This document shows positions 8,483 to 18,345 of a stretch of DNA of 44,947 bases, in pieces (within the stretch, counting starts at the first letter, position 1; every line of letters starts with the position of its first letter). A program made the translations under genes and the position numbers. The stretch lies in contig PBTY01000084.1 in the NCBI GenBank assembly GCA_002729235.1, positions 32,587-77,533 on the forward strand, in the 5' to 3' direction. Source of the stretch: Rickettsiales bacterium. Its GTDB lineage: Bacteria; Bacteroidota; Bacteroidia; Cytophagales; Cyclobacteriaceae. The notes beneath the pieces are model-generated. The model worked only from the letters and a program-made list of their open reading frames with translations, made no database searches and was not told where the DNA came from.

Positions 8483-9844
8483 TTATTTCAGGCGTGAATG
8501 TCCCGGTTGTGAATAGTGATAGGCTTCATTATCAATTACCAATACCCAATCATTATCTCCCTCTGATTCTCCTGGGGGATCTAATTCAATGAGATCCAAT
8601 TCTGAGTTAATAATCACTACTTCAGAATTACCTGTTCGTGGATTATACCACCAACCAAGACTATTTCGCCACGGTATCTTTTGGGAGTTTATGATGATAT
8701 TCTCCCCTTGAGCCACATAGATGAATGCATATCCATTCCCCATCAAAGCTCGTGGTTTCTTCACTCCGTCTGTTACATTATTGCCGAATAAATACTGAGC
8801 GGGCTTGCGACCAATATGAGGCCTGGACATCATCAAATCCATTAGATATTTCATCTGAACAGCCCCAGAGTCAAGCACCTCCTTTTTCCAGTCTTCCAAA
8901 CCATCTTCCTTATTTCCGCCATTATAAAAATCCCAGACATGGACATGACCATACGTGTAGCCAGCTGCTCCAGCAAGTACGGTCCAATAAGCCAGTTGAC
9001 GAACATCGTGAGCATTGAAGACTCCCTCTGCACATTGTTGTTTCCAGGCAACACAATGGTCTTCATAATTGGGCTCGCCGTTCAAAGTCGGTTTGGTGGG
9101 TGTACGCATCAAATCCTCGTCCACCTGATCATCAGCTCTTAAATCCCTAAACTTGTGACTGCTTTGCTGCATGTTGAAATCAAGCCAATCCTTATTATGA
9201 AAATGATGTGAAGAAGGATCCCTATATCGAGGATGAAACGTGATCAAGGCATCCTCATCTTGATTGAATATCTCTCCGAATTCATTATACATCCCAGCCT
9301 CATTTCCAACTTCACGATCTCCGCCATTTACCCAAATAATATTCTCAAAGCTTTGGTATCGATTTGTAATCCATTGGGCATAATCACTAGTGGCTTCCAC
9401 ACCCCAGTACGAACCCCAGGCAGGCAAGATGGCCACATAGAGTCCATATTCCTTTGCCGTGTTGATTAACCAATCTACGTGAGACCAATATTTCTCGTTT
9501 GGACGCGTACAATCACCTCCCACAAACGGCACTTCCCCATATGCATTGACATCATTCCATTCTCTACTCCAACCCATCACTGCAACTGCCTGGATGACCG
9601 TAAACCCTTGAGACGCTCGTGTTCGGAAGTAATAATGAGCATCTTCCTGATTTAACTCCTGAAAAACACTCCAGCCAGTATCAGCCAGCCAAAACCAGTC
9701 AGTACCATCAGCTCTCTGAATTCTCAAGCCATCTTGAGAGATGCTTAACTCCCAATTTTCTTCTTTCTGCTGTCCAAAACTCCAGAAGCTCATTGAGCTT
9801 AAAAAAACGAAAATGATGGAACGTAAATAGTTCAATGAATTCAT
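8483..9844 (-). CDS. DUF4038-domain glycoside hydrolase (GH140-like)
   Basis: Secreted 453-residue protein with a cleavable signal peptide (ends near SFGQQ, 21-26) and a TIM barrel of the DUF4038 type. Family landmarks are WFWLADTGWSVFQELNQED (50-68), WVNGGDRE (171-178) and LNGEPNYED (254-262). Asp176 and Glu257 in the last two are the likely catalytic acids, by analogy with GH140 apiosidase. A small beta-rich C-terminal domain (about 360-450) resembles the putative collagen-binding domain that usually follows DUF4038. It overlaps the GH2 gene by 4 bases, so translation is probably coupled. GH140 itself removes apiose from pectin, but most DUF4038 proteins of marine PULs are untested, so the linkage cut here is unknown. 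Confidence 0.83.
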   Translation of the reverse strand: MNSLNYLRSIIFVFLSSMSFWSFGQQKEENWELSISQDGLRIQRADGTDWFWLADTGWSVFQELNQEDAHYYFRTRASQGFTVIQAVAVMGWSREWNDVNAYGEVPFVGGDCTRPNEKYWSHVDWLINTAKEYGLYVAILPAWGSYWGVEATSDYAQWITNRYQSFENIIWVNGGDREVGNEAGMYNEFGEIFNQDEDALITFHPRYRDPSSHHFHNKDWLDFNMQQSSHKFRDLRADDQVDEDLMRTPTKPTLNGEPNYEDHCVAWKQQCAEGVFNAHDVRQLAYWTVLAGAAGYTYGHVHVWDFYNGGNKEDGLEDWKKEVLDSGAVQMKYLMDLMMSRPHIGRKPAQYLFGNNVTDGVKKPRALMGNGYAFIYVAQGENIIINSQKIPWRNSLGWWYNPRTGNSEVVIINSELDLIELDPPGESEGDNDWVLVIDNEAYHYSQPGHSRLK

Positions 9845-12312
9845 TTTGTTAGTCTTAGTTTGACAACACCATCTTCCAAACCATTGGAATGCACGACTAC
9901 TTCAACTTCTCCATTTATCAGGGTGCTTTTTAAATACATTAAAGCCAATCCATTAAAAGTCTTTTTGCTAGCAGCCATGCCTGAGGTCAAATCCATCATG
10001 TCTCCATTTTCTACAGCCAGGACCTTTGCTGGCCCTTTCACTTCATAGGTAAAAGCCACGTTCGCATCTGGAACAAAATTCCCAAACTCATCTACCACCT
10101 TCACTGTGAGATGTGCTACTGAGCGGTTATCGGAAGATAGCACCGTTTTATCTGCGCTTAGTTGGATGGAATGAGGCTCCTTAGCCGTAGTATGATAGGT
10201 ACTGATAATGTCTCCCTGCTTTGTCTTTGCAACAGCCTCAATGGTTCCAGCCTCATAAGGCACATACCAAAGCAACCGAAGGTCATTTGCTGTATCTCGT
10301 TTGATCCCCAGAGATTTATCATTCAGAAACAGCTCAATTTCCTCACAATTGGAGTAAACTACTACTGGAATTTCTTTTCCTACTTTCCCAGGATGTGTCC
10401 AATGGGGAAGAATATGAACCATAGGTTTTTCAGTCCATACGCTCTGATAGAAATAATAGTGATCTTTTTTGAAGCCAGCCAGATCCAAAACTCCGCAATG
10501 CCATCCTCTATTTGGCCAGATATTTTCACCTAAATAATCAAAACCAGTCCACCGAAATTCTCCCATAAACCAATCAAACTGCGAAGTTTTCTTCCACTGA
10601 TCACGAGCTGATATTCTTACAGTAGCATTATCATAGGAGGAGAGATAATTGCTATCATAATCCGTGAACAATTCTTCTTCTGTCAAGTCAGGAATGGGAA
10701 CATATAATCCTTCTTTAGGTTCTTTCCCCATTGTCTGTGGTTCCCATGGCGCTGGAAAGTCCCTACCCCGCCACCATGTCTTTGTGCGGTATACTCCCCT
10801 GGTTTGCCAGGAATGTGGCACCTCCGTACCTACAATCGGCCAATCAGGATGCAGCTGATGTACTGTTTCCAATGTATCAGGAAACTCACCAACGCCATTA
10901 AATCCAGCAATATCTACGATATTGGCATCATGGCCTGCACCAATTGTTACAGCCCTGTTTTGATCCAGTTGCTTAATGGTTTGATATAAAAGATGCTCTA
11001 CACTATCCGATCTACCGCGCACCTCATTTCCAATACTCCACATAATCACACTCGGGTGATTGCGGTCTCTTTTTATGAAATCAGCTAGATCTTGTTCCCA
11101 CCAATCTTCAAAGTAGATTCCATAATCATAGGCCTCCTTTTTAATGTCCCATCCATCAAAAGGTTCGTCCATCACCATCATGCCCATACTGTCACACAAA
11201 GTGTAAAACTCAGGAGCAAAAGGATTATGAGACGTTCTTATGGCATTACAGCCCATGTCTTTCAGGAGCTGAATTCGTCTAACCCAAACATCCTCCGGAA
11301 CCGCTACACCGAGAGATCCGGCATCCTGATGCAAACAAACACCCTTAATTTTTTCTCTTTGGCCATTTAACCAAAAACCAGTCTTAGAGTCAAATGCAAG
11401 GGATCGAACTCCTACTTGAGTGGTGGCAACGTTCAGAACCTCATTTCCGTCTCGAACAGTTGTGATTACCTTATAGCGATAGGGGTTTTGCGGCGACCAC
11501 AACTCTGGACTCAAGACTTCACCTGCCATTTCAATAGTCCGTAATTCTCCTGATTCAATCTCAAAGTCCTTGTAGAATTCATGAACAATAGACCCGTCCT
11601 GTTTCACCAACTTTGCCTCTAAAATCAAACTTTTAGAGTACTCTGATTCGTTGGTCACTTCCGTTTGGATTGACATCATAGCCTTCGAGCTATCTACATC
11701 GGTAAAGGAAACATATGTCCCAGAAATTGGAATATGGATATTGTTTTTCACATCCAACCACACATGGCGATATATTCCTGCTCCGGTATACCATCGACCA
11801 CTTGGCAGCTTGCTATTATCCACTTTTACCAGAATAGTATTGGATCCCCTGTTGAGAAAAGGAGTAAGATCATAAGTAAATCCAATGTACCCATTAGGTC
11901 GATGCCCCAAATGATGTCCATTTACCCACACATCACTATTCATATATACCCCATCAAAAGTGAGCGAAACCAATTGATTCTGCCAGTCATCCGACCACTC
12001 CAAATCCTTTTCATACCAGCCGATTCCTCCTGGGTAGTACCCACCACTCATTCCAGATTTATTGTTCATTTCAGGTTCACCAGCTATGCTCCAGTCATGC
12101 GGAACATCAATCTGATCAAAATCGAGTTCTTTCAAATGTGGTATCTCCTGATTGTCAAAATCGCCAAGGTAAAACCGCCAATCAAAATCGAGGTTAATTC
12201 GCTGGGCAACGTGCTTGGTTGAAGTATCACAACTTGTAAGTAACAATCCAACCATCAGCGACATACCAGTGGTTAAATTGCGGATCAACTTTCCTTTATT
12301 CATACACCACAT
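9841..12312 (-). CDS. Glycoside hydrolase family 2 (probable beta-galactosidase)
   Basis: Exo-acting hydrolase of 823 residues with a lipoprotein signal (LLLTSC, Cys28). Order of domains: sugar-binding jelly roll (about 35-195), Ig-like domain (200-305), TIM barrel (310-620), a DUF4982-like domain and a C-terminal Ig-like module (about 720-820). The general acid/base is Glu430 in WSIGNEVRG; the nucleophile is probably Glu497 in IVGTEVPHS. This layout is typical of Bacteroidota beta-galactosidases, although GH2 also contains glucuronidases and mannosidases. Its start overlaps the stop of the preceding sulfatase by one base (TAATG at 12310-12314). An internal Met4 (12303) gives a cleaner signal peptide. 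Expected location is the periplasm or outer membrane. Confidence 0.9.
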   Translation of the reverse strand: MWCMNKGKLIRNLTTGMSLMVGLLLTSCDTSTKHVAQRINLDFDWRFYLGDFDNQEIPHLKELDFDQIDVPHDWSIAGEPEMNNKSGMSGGYYPGGIGWYEKDLEWSDDWQNQLVSLTFDGVYMNSDVWVNGHHLGHRPNGYIGFTYDLTPFLNRGSNTILVKVDNSKLPSGRWYTGAGIYRHVWLDVKNNIHIPISGTYVSFTDVDSSKAMMSIQTEVTNESEYSKSLILEAKLVKQDGSIVHEFYKDFEIESGELRTIEMAGEVLSPELWSPQNPYRYKVITTVRDGNEVLNVATTQVGVRSLAFDSKTGFWLNGQREKIKGVCLHQDAGSLGVAVPEDVWVRRIQLLKDMGCNAIRTSHNPFAPEFYTLCDSMGMMVMDEPFDGWDIKKEAYDYGIYFEDWWEQDLADFIKRDRNHPSVIMWSIGNEVRGRSDSVEHLLYQTIKQLDQNRAVTIGAGHDANIVDIAGFNGVGEFPDTLETVHQLHPDWPIVGTEVPHSWQTRGVYRTKTWWRGRDFPAPWEPQTMGKEPKEGLYVPIPDLTEEELFTDYDSNYLSSYDNATVRISARDQWKKTSQFDWFMGEFRWTGFDYLGENIWPNRGWHCGVLDLAGFKKDHYYFYQSVWTEKPMVHILPHWTHPGKVGKEIPVVVYSNCEEIELFLNDKSLGIKRDTANDLRLLWYVPYEAGTIEAVAKTKQGDIISTYHTTAKEPHSIQLSADKTVLSSDNRSVAHLTVKVVDEFGNFVPDANVAFTYEVKGPAKVLAVENGDMMDLTSGMAASKKTFNGLALMYLKSTLINGEVEVVVHSNGLEDGVVKLRLTK

Positions 12313-13763
12313 TATCGTTTCTCCAATTGATTTTCTACCAAAGTGACCCCCGCAAGATGAGCATCTCGCAACTCGGTAAGCTCTTTGATTACTTCAGGAT
12401 GGGCTTTAGCAATATTGAATTTCTCAGATGGGTCTTCATTGAGATTGAAAAGCAATGGCGTTTTATAATAGGTCTTACCATCACTATACTCCCCCTGTGT
12501 CACGAAATGGGCTTTAAAAGCACCCTTGCGTATCGCAAACACTTCTGTACCACGGTAATAAATAATGACATCTCTCTTGTTTTCACCCGTTCCTTTTAAT
12601 GCACCAGTCATATCAAACCCATCATATACTCTATCACCTGGCAAGTCGACACCAGCAAGCTGACAAAAAGTAGGCATCAAATCCATGGTATTACCCAATT
12701 CACTGACAACCCCCGGTTGTATGGTCTGAGGCCACCAAAAAATAGTCGGCTCCCGCATGCCACCCTCATAAGTTCCCCCTTTACCACCGCTCAGTAGTCC
12801 GGCGCTACCTCCATGCTGATCATAATTGAGCCAGGGTCCATTATCAGAAGTAAAGACCACCATGGTGTTTTCATCCAATCCACTTTCCTTAAGCTCTTTT
12901 AAAATTTGTCCAACGCTCCAATCCAACTCCTCGATGACATCTCCATAAATACCACGTTTGCTATGACCTTCGAACTCCGCTGATCGAAACAACGGCACGT
13001 GTGGCATAGAGTGAGCCAGGTATAGGAAGAAAGGGTTCTTCTGATTGTTCTTGATAAACTTGATAGCCTCCTCGGTATATCTCCTGGTGATTGTTCGCTG
13101 ATCAGCAGGACGTTCTATGATTTCCTCGTTATGCATCAATGGAACATTGAAATAATCCACTGTAGGATTCATATTGGCTTCATGAACATCACGCCCTCCT
13201 AACCTATCCATATCATTGCTGTAGGGTATACCAAAGTACTCGTCGAACCCATGTGCATTGGGTGTAAATTCAGGTAGATGTCCCAAATGCCACTTACCAA
13301 CACAAGCTGTAGCGTACCCTGCTCCCTTAAGGGCCTTCGCAATGGTCATCTCAGACTGAGGTAATCCGCCTTTTGAATTTGGAAATAAAACACGTCTATT
13401 GTCACTCACCATGCCATACCTCACAGGCAATCGACCTGTGAGTAACCCAGCTCTTGAAGGAGTACAAACTGAAGCCGCCACATAGAAATTAGTCCACTTC
13501 TGCCCCTCATACGCCATTTGGTCAAGGTTAGGAGTCATGATGGTAGGGTGTCCAAAGACACCTAAATCGCCATACCCCATGTCATCCACAAAAATGACAA
13601 TGAAATTAGGCTTTGCTTTTTCCTTTTCGCCACTTAAAGCTGTCAATGACATCAAGATGACTATGCCTAGTAACAGGAAACTAACAGGTGAAAACATGAA
13701 TCGTTGCGTATTCATTGTATTGGAATGTTTTGGTAGGTATGTCATAGAGTTCAGTGAATTCAT
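12312..13763 (-). CDS. Sulfatase, S1 family (first of the overlapping block from the left)
   Basis: Type I formylglycine-dependent sulfatase, expected to remove sulfate esters from the target glycan. Cys100 in SVCTPSRAGLLTG is the residue oxidised to formylglycine by a maturase encoded elsewhere. The metal site begins with VDDMGYGD (59-66), and FTSDNGPW carries later Asp/Asn ligands. Total 483 residues; the true start is probably Met17 (about 13715), giving a signal peptide from MNTQRFMFSPVSFLLLG. The gene overlaps the next sulfatase by 4 bases (ATGA, 13760-13763) and touches GH2. The sugar and sulfate position cannot be told from sequence alone. Confidence 0.93.
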   Translation of the reverse strand: MNSLNSMTYLPKHSNTMNTQRFMFSPVSFLLLGIVILMSLTALSGEKEKAKPNFIVIFVDDMGYGDLGVFGHPTIMTPNLDQMAYEGQKWTNFYVAASVCTPSRAGLLTGRLPVRYGMVSDNRRVLFPNSKGGLPQSEMTIAKALKGAGYATACVGKWHLGHLPEFTPNAHGFDEYFGIPYSNDMDRLGGRDVHEANMNPTVDYFNVPLMHNEEIIERPADQRTITRRYTEEAIKFIKNNQKNPFFLYLAHSMPHVPLFRSAEFEGHSKRGIYGDVIEELDWSVGQILKELKESGLDENTMVVFTSDNGPWLNYDQHGGSAGLLSGGKGGTYEGGMREPTIFWWPQTIQPGVVSELGNTMDLMPTFCQLAGVDLPGDRVYDGFDMTGALKGTGENKRDVIIYYRGTEVFAIRKGAFKAHFVTQGEYSDGKTYYKTPLLFNLNEDPSEKFNIAKAHPEVIKELTELRDAHLAGVTLVENQLEKR

Positions 13764-15265
13764 TGATTATTCTTCATTAAATCGGGATGTTTGGCTCGAA
13801 CCTTTCTATTATCAGGATCAAACTCTGGATTGGGCTTTGGAAATTCAGCGCCTACATCTTCACTCCAGGAGGTCAGTAAAGAAGCCAGTTGTTCAGCTTT
13901 TGCAGGATTAGAGTCAATCAGATTTTGTGTTTCGCTAATGTCATTTTTCAGGTTATATAGCTCCAAAGAACTATCCACCAGATTTCTTACCAGTTTCCAA
14001 TCTCCCTGTCGTACCGCACTGGATGGAACCCCATGGTGGTATACCGGGTAGTGCCAGTATAGCGCACGATCTGTCTCTGTAGATTCCGTGGTTAATTCTG
14101 GCAATATGCTTTTACCATCCAAAACCTGTTCTGAAAACGATGAATTGGAAACTTCAATCAAGGTTGGGAAAAAATCCACACTACTAATCAATGCATTAGA
14201 AACCTGGGATTGACGAATCTGCTTTGGCCACTTGACAATCAGTGGCTCCCTGATGCCTCCTTCATAAACCGTTCCCTTTTCGTCCCTAAGCGGGGTGTTT
14301 TCCGTCGCTACATACAGTAAGGAGTCGTTATCGTCTCGAACTAGATGGCGCTTATCTTCAACCACTACTAACCCTCGATTTCCTGCAGTTCTTAGCCCAC
14401 CATTGTCTGAATAGAATATCAATATGGTATTTTCATCCAACCCAAGCTCCTTTAATTTCCGGTTGATGCGTCCAACACTATTATCCAGATGCTCAATCAT
14501 CGCTGCATAGACCGGGTTACATGGATACCCTTCTACTGTTGGCTTATCAGCATATTTTCGAATCAGATCTTCTTCAGCGTCCAACACCAGATGCACATCA
14601 TAATGTGCCAGAAATAAAAAAAATGGTTGGTCCTTATTTTGCTCAATGAATTCAATCCCGAAATTGGTTAACGATTCGGACAAACGTTGAGTTGGTGTCA
14701 CTTCTCTAGGAGGATCAAACTTCGTGTTGTAATAATCCTTACCCACATTCGCTACATCAAATCCTTGATTTAATGGATGATGCTTTTGCTCATCACCCAA
14801 ATGCCATTTCCCAAAATAACCGGTCTTGTATCCTGCCAACTGCATCATTTCTCCAACAGTTTCAATATCCTCAGGGAGATATTGTGTTCGGTTTCGGGGG
14901 ACAATTACTTCTTCATAAGGCCGCCATTGACCTGGAATGTAATCTATGATTCCCACTCTTGCTGGATATTGTCCAGACATGATACTGGCCCTGGTTGGAG
15001 AACAAACTGGACAAGCTGCATAGGCATCTGTGAAACGAATACCCTCGGCAGCCAACGTATCGATGTTTGGTGCTTCATTGAACTGATTACCATAGACTGG
15101 CAGATCAGCCCAACCCAAATCATCCGCTAAAATAAAAACAACATTCGGGGGTTTATTTGCCTCTTGCGTCTCTGTTGTGGAGCATGAGCTCAATAGCAAT
15201 AATCCTTGTAAAAGGACCCAAAATTGCCCAATGGCATTAAGTCGATTTCTAACGCTTCTATTCAT
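13760..15265 (-). CDS. Sulfatase, S1 family (lipoprotein)
   Basis: 501-residue sulfatase with lipoprotein signal (LLLLSSC, Cys28) and catalytic motif CSPTRAS with Cys88. Metal-binding Asp residues appear in ILADDLGWAD; IFYSDNGGLR supplies the C-terminal-side ligands. The stretch GQYPARVGIIDYIPGQW after the active site resembles subfamilies that act on sulfated algal or host glycans, though I cannot assign one firmly. The gene overlaps the sulfatase upstream by 8 bases and the one downstream by 4 bases. It differs substantially from its three neighbours around the active site, so the block is not a recent tandem duplication; each enzyme probably removes a different sulfate. Confidence 0.93.
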   Translation of the reverse strand: MNRSVRNRLNAIGQFWVLLQGLLLLSSCSTTETQEANKPPNVVFILADDLGWADLPVYGNQFNEAPNIDTLAAEGIRFTDAYAACPVCSPTRASIMSGQYPARVGIIDYIPGQWRPYEEVIVPRNRTQYLPEDIETVGEMMQLAGYKTGYFGKWHLGDEQKHHPLNQGFDVANVGKDYYNTKFDPPREVTPTQRLSESLTNFGIEFIEQNKDQPFFLFLAHYDVHLVLDAEEDLIRKYADKPTVEGYPCNPVYAAMIEHLDNSVGRINRKLKELGLDENTILIFYSDNGGLRTAGNRGLVVVEDKRHLVRDDNDSLLYVATENTPLRDEKGTVYEGGIREPLIVKWPKQIRQSQVSNALISSVDFFPTLIEVSNSSFSEQVLDGKSILPELTTESTETDRALYWHYPVYHHGVPSSAVRQGDWKLVRNLVDSSLELYNLKNDISETQNLIDSNPAKAEQLASLLTSWSEDVGAEFPKPNPEFDPDNRKVRAKHPDLMKNNQ

Positions 15266-16781
15266 TGGACTCTTTATTCTTGCTTTTCAATGACCTTAAA
15301 AGCTGAGCGTATTTCGCATAACCAATATGCTCACCAGACAACAACCTGATATAATCTTCTGGGTATTCGTACTTGACATACTCTAACACCTCCAATGCAA
15401 ATACCTCTGAAGGATCATACACTTCTTTAACCGAGTTGTATGCTTCCTCTTTGGCTAATTGCTGACGCATTGATATTAGAATAGATTCATAATCTGAATT
15501 ATTAGCGAGATTCACCAACTCATCAGGATCGTTTGTCAGGTCGTACAATTCTTCTTTTGGCTTTTCTGCGCTGAAAAATGCGCTTTGTGCATCAGAAAGT
15601 TTTCCTTCCAACTTTTCCTTACGCATGACATGCAATGCAGGCCTGTGAAACTCCAAATAAGCCTGATGAGCATCATATGGCACTTCAGGCATATAGTTTT
15701 TAATATACTTGTACTTACCAGATGTTATGGACCTGGATTTATCCAAAATCTCATCCCATTGATCTCTTGCCGAATAGACATATTCACGATTAAATTTGGG
15801 ATCGAAAACTGATTGTCCATCCATATAAGTTGGCAGCTTGACACCAGCAATATCCAGAACAGTTGCTGTCACATCAATTGTGCTAACTAGATCATTTCTA
15901 ATTTCTCCTTTTGAATTAAATCCCGGCCCTGAAATAATCAGAGGCACCTTAAGTCCCGGCTCATACAAATAACCTTTACCCCTGATATTACAGCGTCCAT
16001 TATCACCCACGAAAATGATTACGGTATTTTCATAGATACCCTGAGCTTTCAAGTCCTTTATAAGTTGCCCAACCTCTGTATCCATGTATGCAATTTGATC
16101 CAGGTACATTGCCCAGTCTTTTCTAATGATTTCATTATCCGAAAAATATGAAGGCAATTCAACCTGATCAGGATCTACCGGAGATTCAACCTTTTGATGA
16201 ATTTCCTCCCACCAATCACCTCGATGAGTAACTTTGAGCTGTATCTGAGCAAAAAACGGCTGATCACTTTGAATGAACTCATCTTTCTTATCGAACAATC
16301 CAAACTGACCAACTCCATCCCATTCACCTAGAGCAGCGTGCTTGAAATTCACATCAATTTTCTCACCCTGATGCAGCACCTTTTCGTTTCCTAAAATGGT
16401 CATATACCCTGCCTTTCTTAGCCAATAAGTGAAGGGCTTGTAAGGTTCTTGCAGTGCTAATTCTTGATTCCCGCGATGATGCTGTGCATTGATTTTACTC
16501 TGGTGCACTCCTACAATCATCGCTGAGCGATTAGGTGAACAGATTGGACTTGTAGAATAGCATCGATCAAACCGGATACCCTCTTCTGCCAATTGATTGA
16601 GATAAGGGGTTTTCACACCCTTCATGCCATAACACTCCAGATCATTGCTAATGTCTTCTGCCATTAACAAGATGATATTGGGTTGCTTTTGCTGTGCGAC
16701 AACTCGCTGCGCGCCGCTATACAGCAAAAGAAGAATGAATAAACTCAGTTTGATGCTTCTCATGAACTTATGAATTATCAC
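15258..16781 (-). CDS. Sulfatase, S1 family (N-sulfoglucosamine sulfohydrolase-like branch)
   Basis: 507-residue exported sulfatase with signal peptide LSLFILLLLYSGAQRVVAQ. The active-site motif is ICSPNRSAMIVG with Cys81; Asn replaces the more usual Ser or Thr after Pro, which still fits the C-x-P-x-R core. The sequence LLMAEDISNDLECYG resembles the heparan N-sulfatase-like branch (SGSH-related, S1_8), whose marine members often act on O-sulfated algal glycans. IFVGDNGRCN provides the other metal ligands. It overlaps the upstream gene by 14 bases and the downstream one by 8. Confidence 0.9.
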   Translation of the reverse strand: MIIHKFMRSIKLSLFILLLLYSGAQRVVAQQKQPNIILLMAEDISNDLECYGMKGVKTPYLNQLAEEGIRFDRCYSTSPICSPNRSAMIVGVHQSKINAQHHRGNQELALQEPYKPFTYWLRKAGYMTILGNEKVLHQGEKIDVNFKHAALGEWDGVGQFGLFDKKDEFIQSDQPFFAQIQLKVTHRGDWWEEIHQKVESPVDPDQVELPSYFSDNEIIRKDWAMYLDQIAYMDTEVGQLIKDLKAQGIYENTVIIFVGDNGRCNIRGKGYLYEPGLKVPLIISGPGFNSKGEIRNDLVSTIDVTATVLDIAGVKLPTYMDGQSVFDPKFNREYVYSARDQWDEILDKSRSITSGKYKYIKNYMPEVPYDAHQAYLEFHRPALHVMRKEKLEGKLSDAQSAFFSAEKPKEELYDLTNDPDELVNLANNSDYESILISMRQQLAKEEAYNSVKEVYDPSEVFALEVLEYVKYEYPEDYIRLLSGEHIGYAKYAQLLRSLKSKNKESNE

Positions 16782-18339
16782 CCAACACCTCCAATTTAAA
16801 ATTCTCTACCTCAGGAACACTATGCTCCTGCTTCATGATGTTGCTGATCTGCTCCACTATTTCCGGAAACTGATCCGCCACATTCTTTTCTTCTTTTGGG
16901 TCATTTTCCAGATCGAAGAGTTCCATCTCTAAACTACCATCGGCAAGTCCCCATCTGATACCTTTCCATTTACCCATTCGGACCGCCTGCTGACCTCCAT
17001 GAGAAGGAAATTCCCAGTATAAAAAGTCATGTTGTGTTTGCTCCTGACCGAGCAGTGCTGGCAGTATACTGATACCATCCTGTTCCGGGTCTGGTGTTGC
17101 TCCAGATACATCAACAAGTGTCGGCATCATATCCCAAAAAGCTATGAGATCATCATTGGTTGTCCCTTTTGGAATTTTACCTTCCCACGATGCAATGAAA
17201 GGGACTCGAATCCCTCCTTCGTGAACATAAGCCTTTCCCCAGCCTTGTGTTTCGTTAAAAACACCCGCACTATTGAAAAAAGTGGGATCTACTCTAGACG
17301 CATCAGATGGTCCATTGTCACTAGTAAAAATGATCAGCGTGTTTTCATAGAGTCCTTTTTCTTTTAGCTTCTTCACTACTTCCCCCACTTGCTCGTCCAA
17401 ATATGAAATCATTCCTGCATACGTGGCTTGAGGGTACCTTACGGGCACATAACTACCAATAAAATCACCTGATGTATAGGGATCCTCTTCACCAAACTTT
17501 TCATGATAGTAATCCACCCATTTTTGGGGTGCCTGTAACGAGACATGAGGTAATGTGAATGGTAAATACAAGAAGAAAGGATCTGAATTTTGATTATCCA
17601 GGAAAGTCAATGTCTTTTCGAGCATTTTCTCTGGAGCATAGTCTGGTTGGTTTTGATACCTGGCATAGCTCTCTGGGTTTAATGAATCGAGATCTTTTGG
17701 CAGCTGTGCTTCATGTGGATCTATCAGTTCGTTATCCAACATCATACGATCTCCATTTTCCCATAAGTGTGTAGGATAATAGGTATGGGCCATTCGTTGG
17801 CAGAGATATCCATAGAAATAATCAAAACCCTGATTGTTAGGATGTCCTACAGAGTTGGGACCACCCAAACCCCATTTACCAATCATTCCGGTGTTATAAC
17901 CTACTTCTTTCAATTTTTCAGCCACTGTGGTTACTGACGCTGGAAGCGGTATTTGACCTTCTAGACTTGGATTATTGAACATATCTTCGAAACTCCACAC
18001 ATCTCCGCGATCGTCCATTTCATCATTACTCCTCAGAAAGGTGTGCCCTGTATGTTCGCCAGTGAGTAACACACATCGTGAAGGTGCGCACACAGGTGAT
18101 CCACTGTACGCCTGGGTAAACATCATTCCATTTTTGGCCAGTGCATCTATGTTTGGTGTTTCGATTTTTTCCTGCCCATATGCTCCGAGCTCGCCATATC
18201 CCAGATCATCTGCCAGAATGAAAACAATGTTCGGTTTTTGTACCGTTGTTTCGTCCTTCTTTTCAGGTTTGGAAGTGCAGCCTGAGACTACAATGATTAA
18301 AATGATTAAGTACTCGAAATACCTCTTCTTACGTATCAT
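16768..18339 (-). CDS. Sulfatase, S1 family (arylsulfatase-like lipoprotein)
   Basis: 523-residue sulfatase with a lipoprotein signal (IVVSGC, Cys21). Catalytic Cys84 lies in PVCAPSRCVLLTGEHTGH, and metal ligands in ILADDLGYGE and IFTSDNGPSD. The insertion between the active site and the second metal half (about 105-200, with SVGHPNNQGFDYFYGYLCQR) is typical of long arylsulfatase A-like enzymes. It lies 6 bp downstream of GH31 and overlaps the next gene by 14 bases, so GH31 and the four sulfatases appear to be translated from one message. Confidence 0.93.
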   Translation of the reverse strand: MIRKKRYFEYLIILIIVVSGCTSKPEKKDETTVQKPNIVFILADDLGYGELGAYGQEKIETPNIDALAKNGMMFTQAYSGSPVCAPSRCVLLTGEHTGHTFLRSNDEMDDRGDVWSFEDMFNNPSLEGQIPLPASVTTVAEKLKEVGYNTGMIGKWGLGGPNSVGHPNNQGFDYFYGYLCQRMAHTYYPTHLWENGDRMMLDNELIDPHEAQLPKDLDSLNPESYARYQNQPDYAPEKMLEKTLTFLDNQNSDPFFLYLPFTLPHVSLQAPQKWVDYYHEKFGEEDPYTSGDFIGSYVPVRYPQATYAGMISYLDEQVGEVVKKLKEKGLYENTLIIFTSDNGPSDASRVDPTFFNSAGVFNETQGWGKAYVHEGGIRVPFIASWEGKIPKGTTNDDLIAFWDMMPTLVDVSGATPDPEQDGISILPALLGQEQTQHDFLYWEFPSHGGQQAVRMGKWKGIRWGLADGSLEMELFDLENDPKEEKNVADQFPEIVEQISNIMKQEHSVPEVENFKLEVLGDNS

Positions 18340-18345
18340 AGTTGA

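Noticed and set aside
8725-9816. Plus-strand open frames opposite the DUF4038 and other PUL genes
   Set aside because: They lie antisense within well-supported genes, have no recognisable domains and no promoter or conserved start.
12312-18339. Sulfatase block as a recent tandem gene amplification
   Set aside because: Active-site motifs, lengths and insertions differ too much; they look like separate subfamilies brought together.
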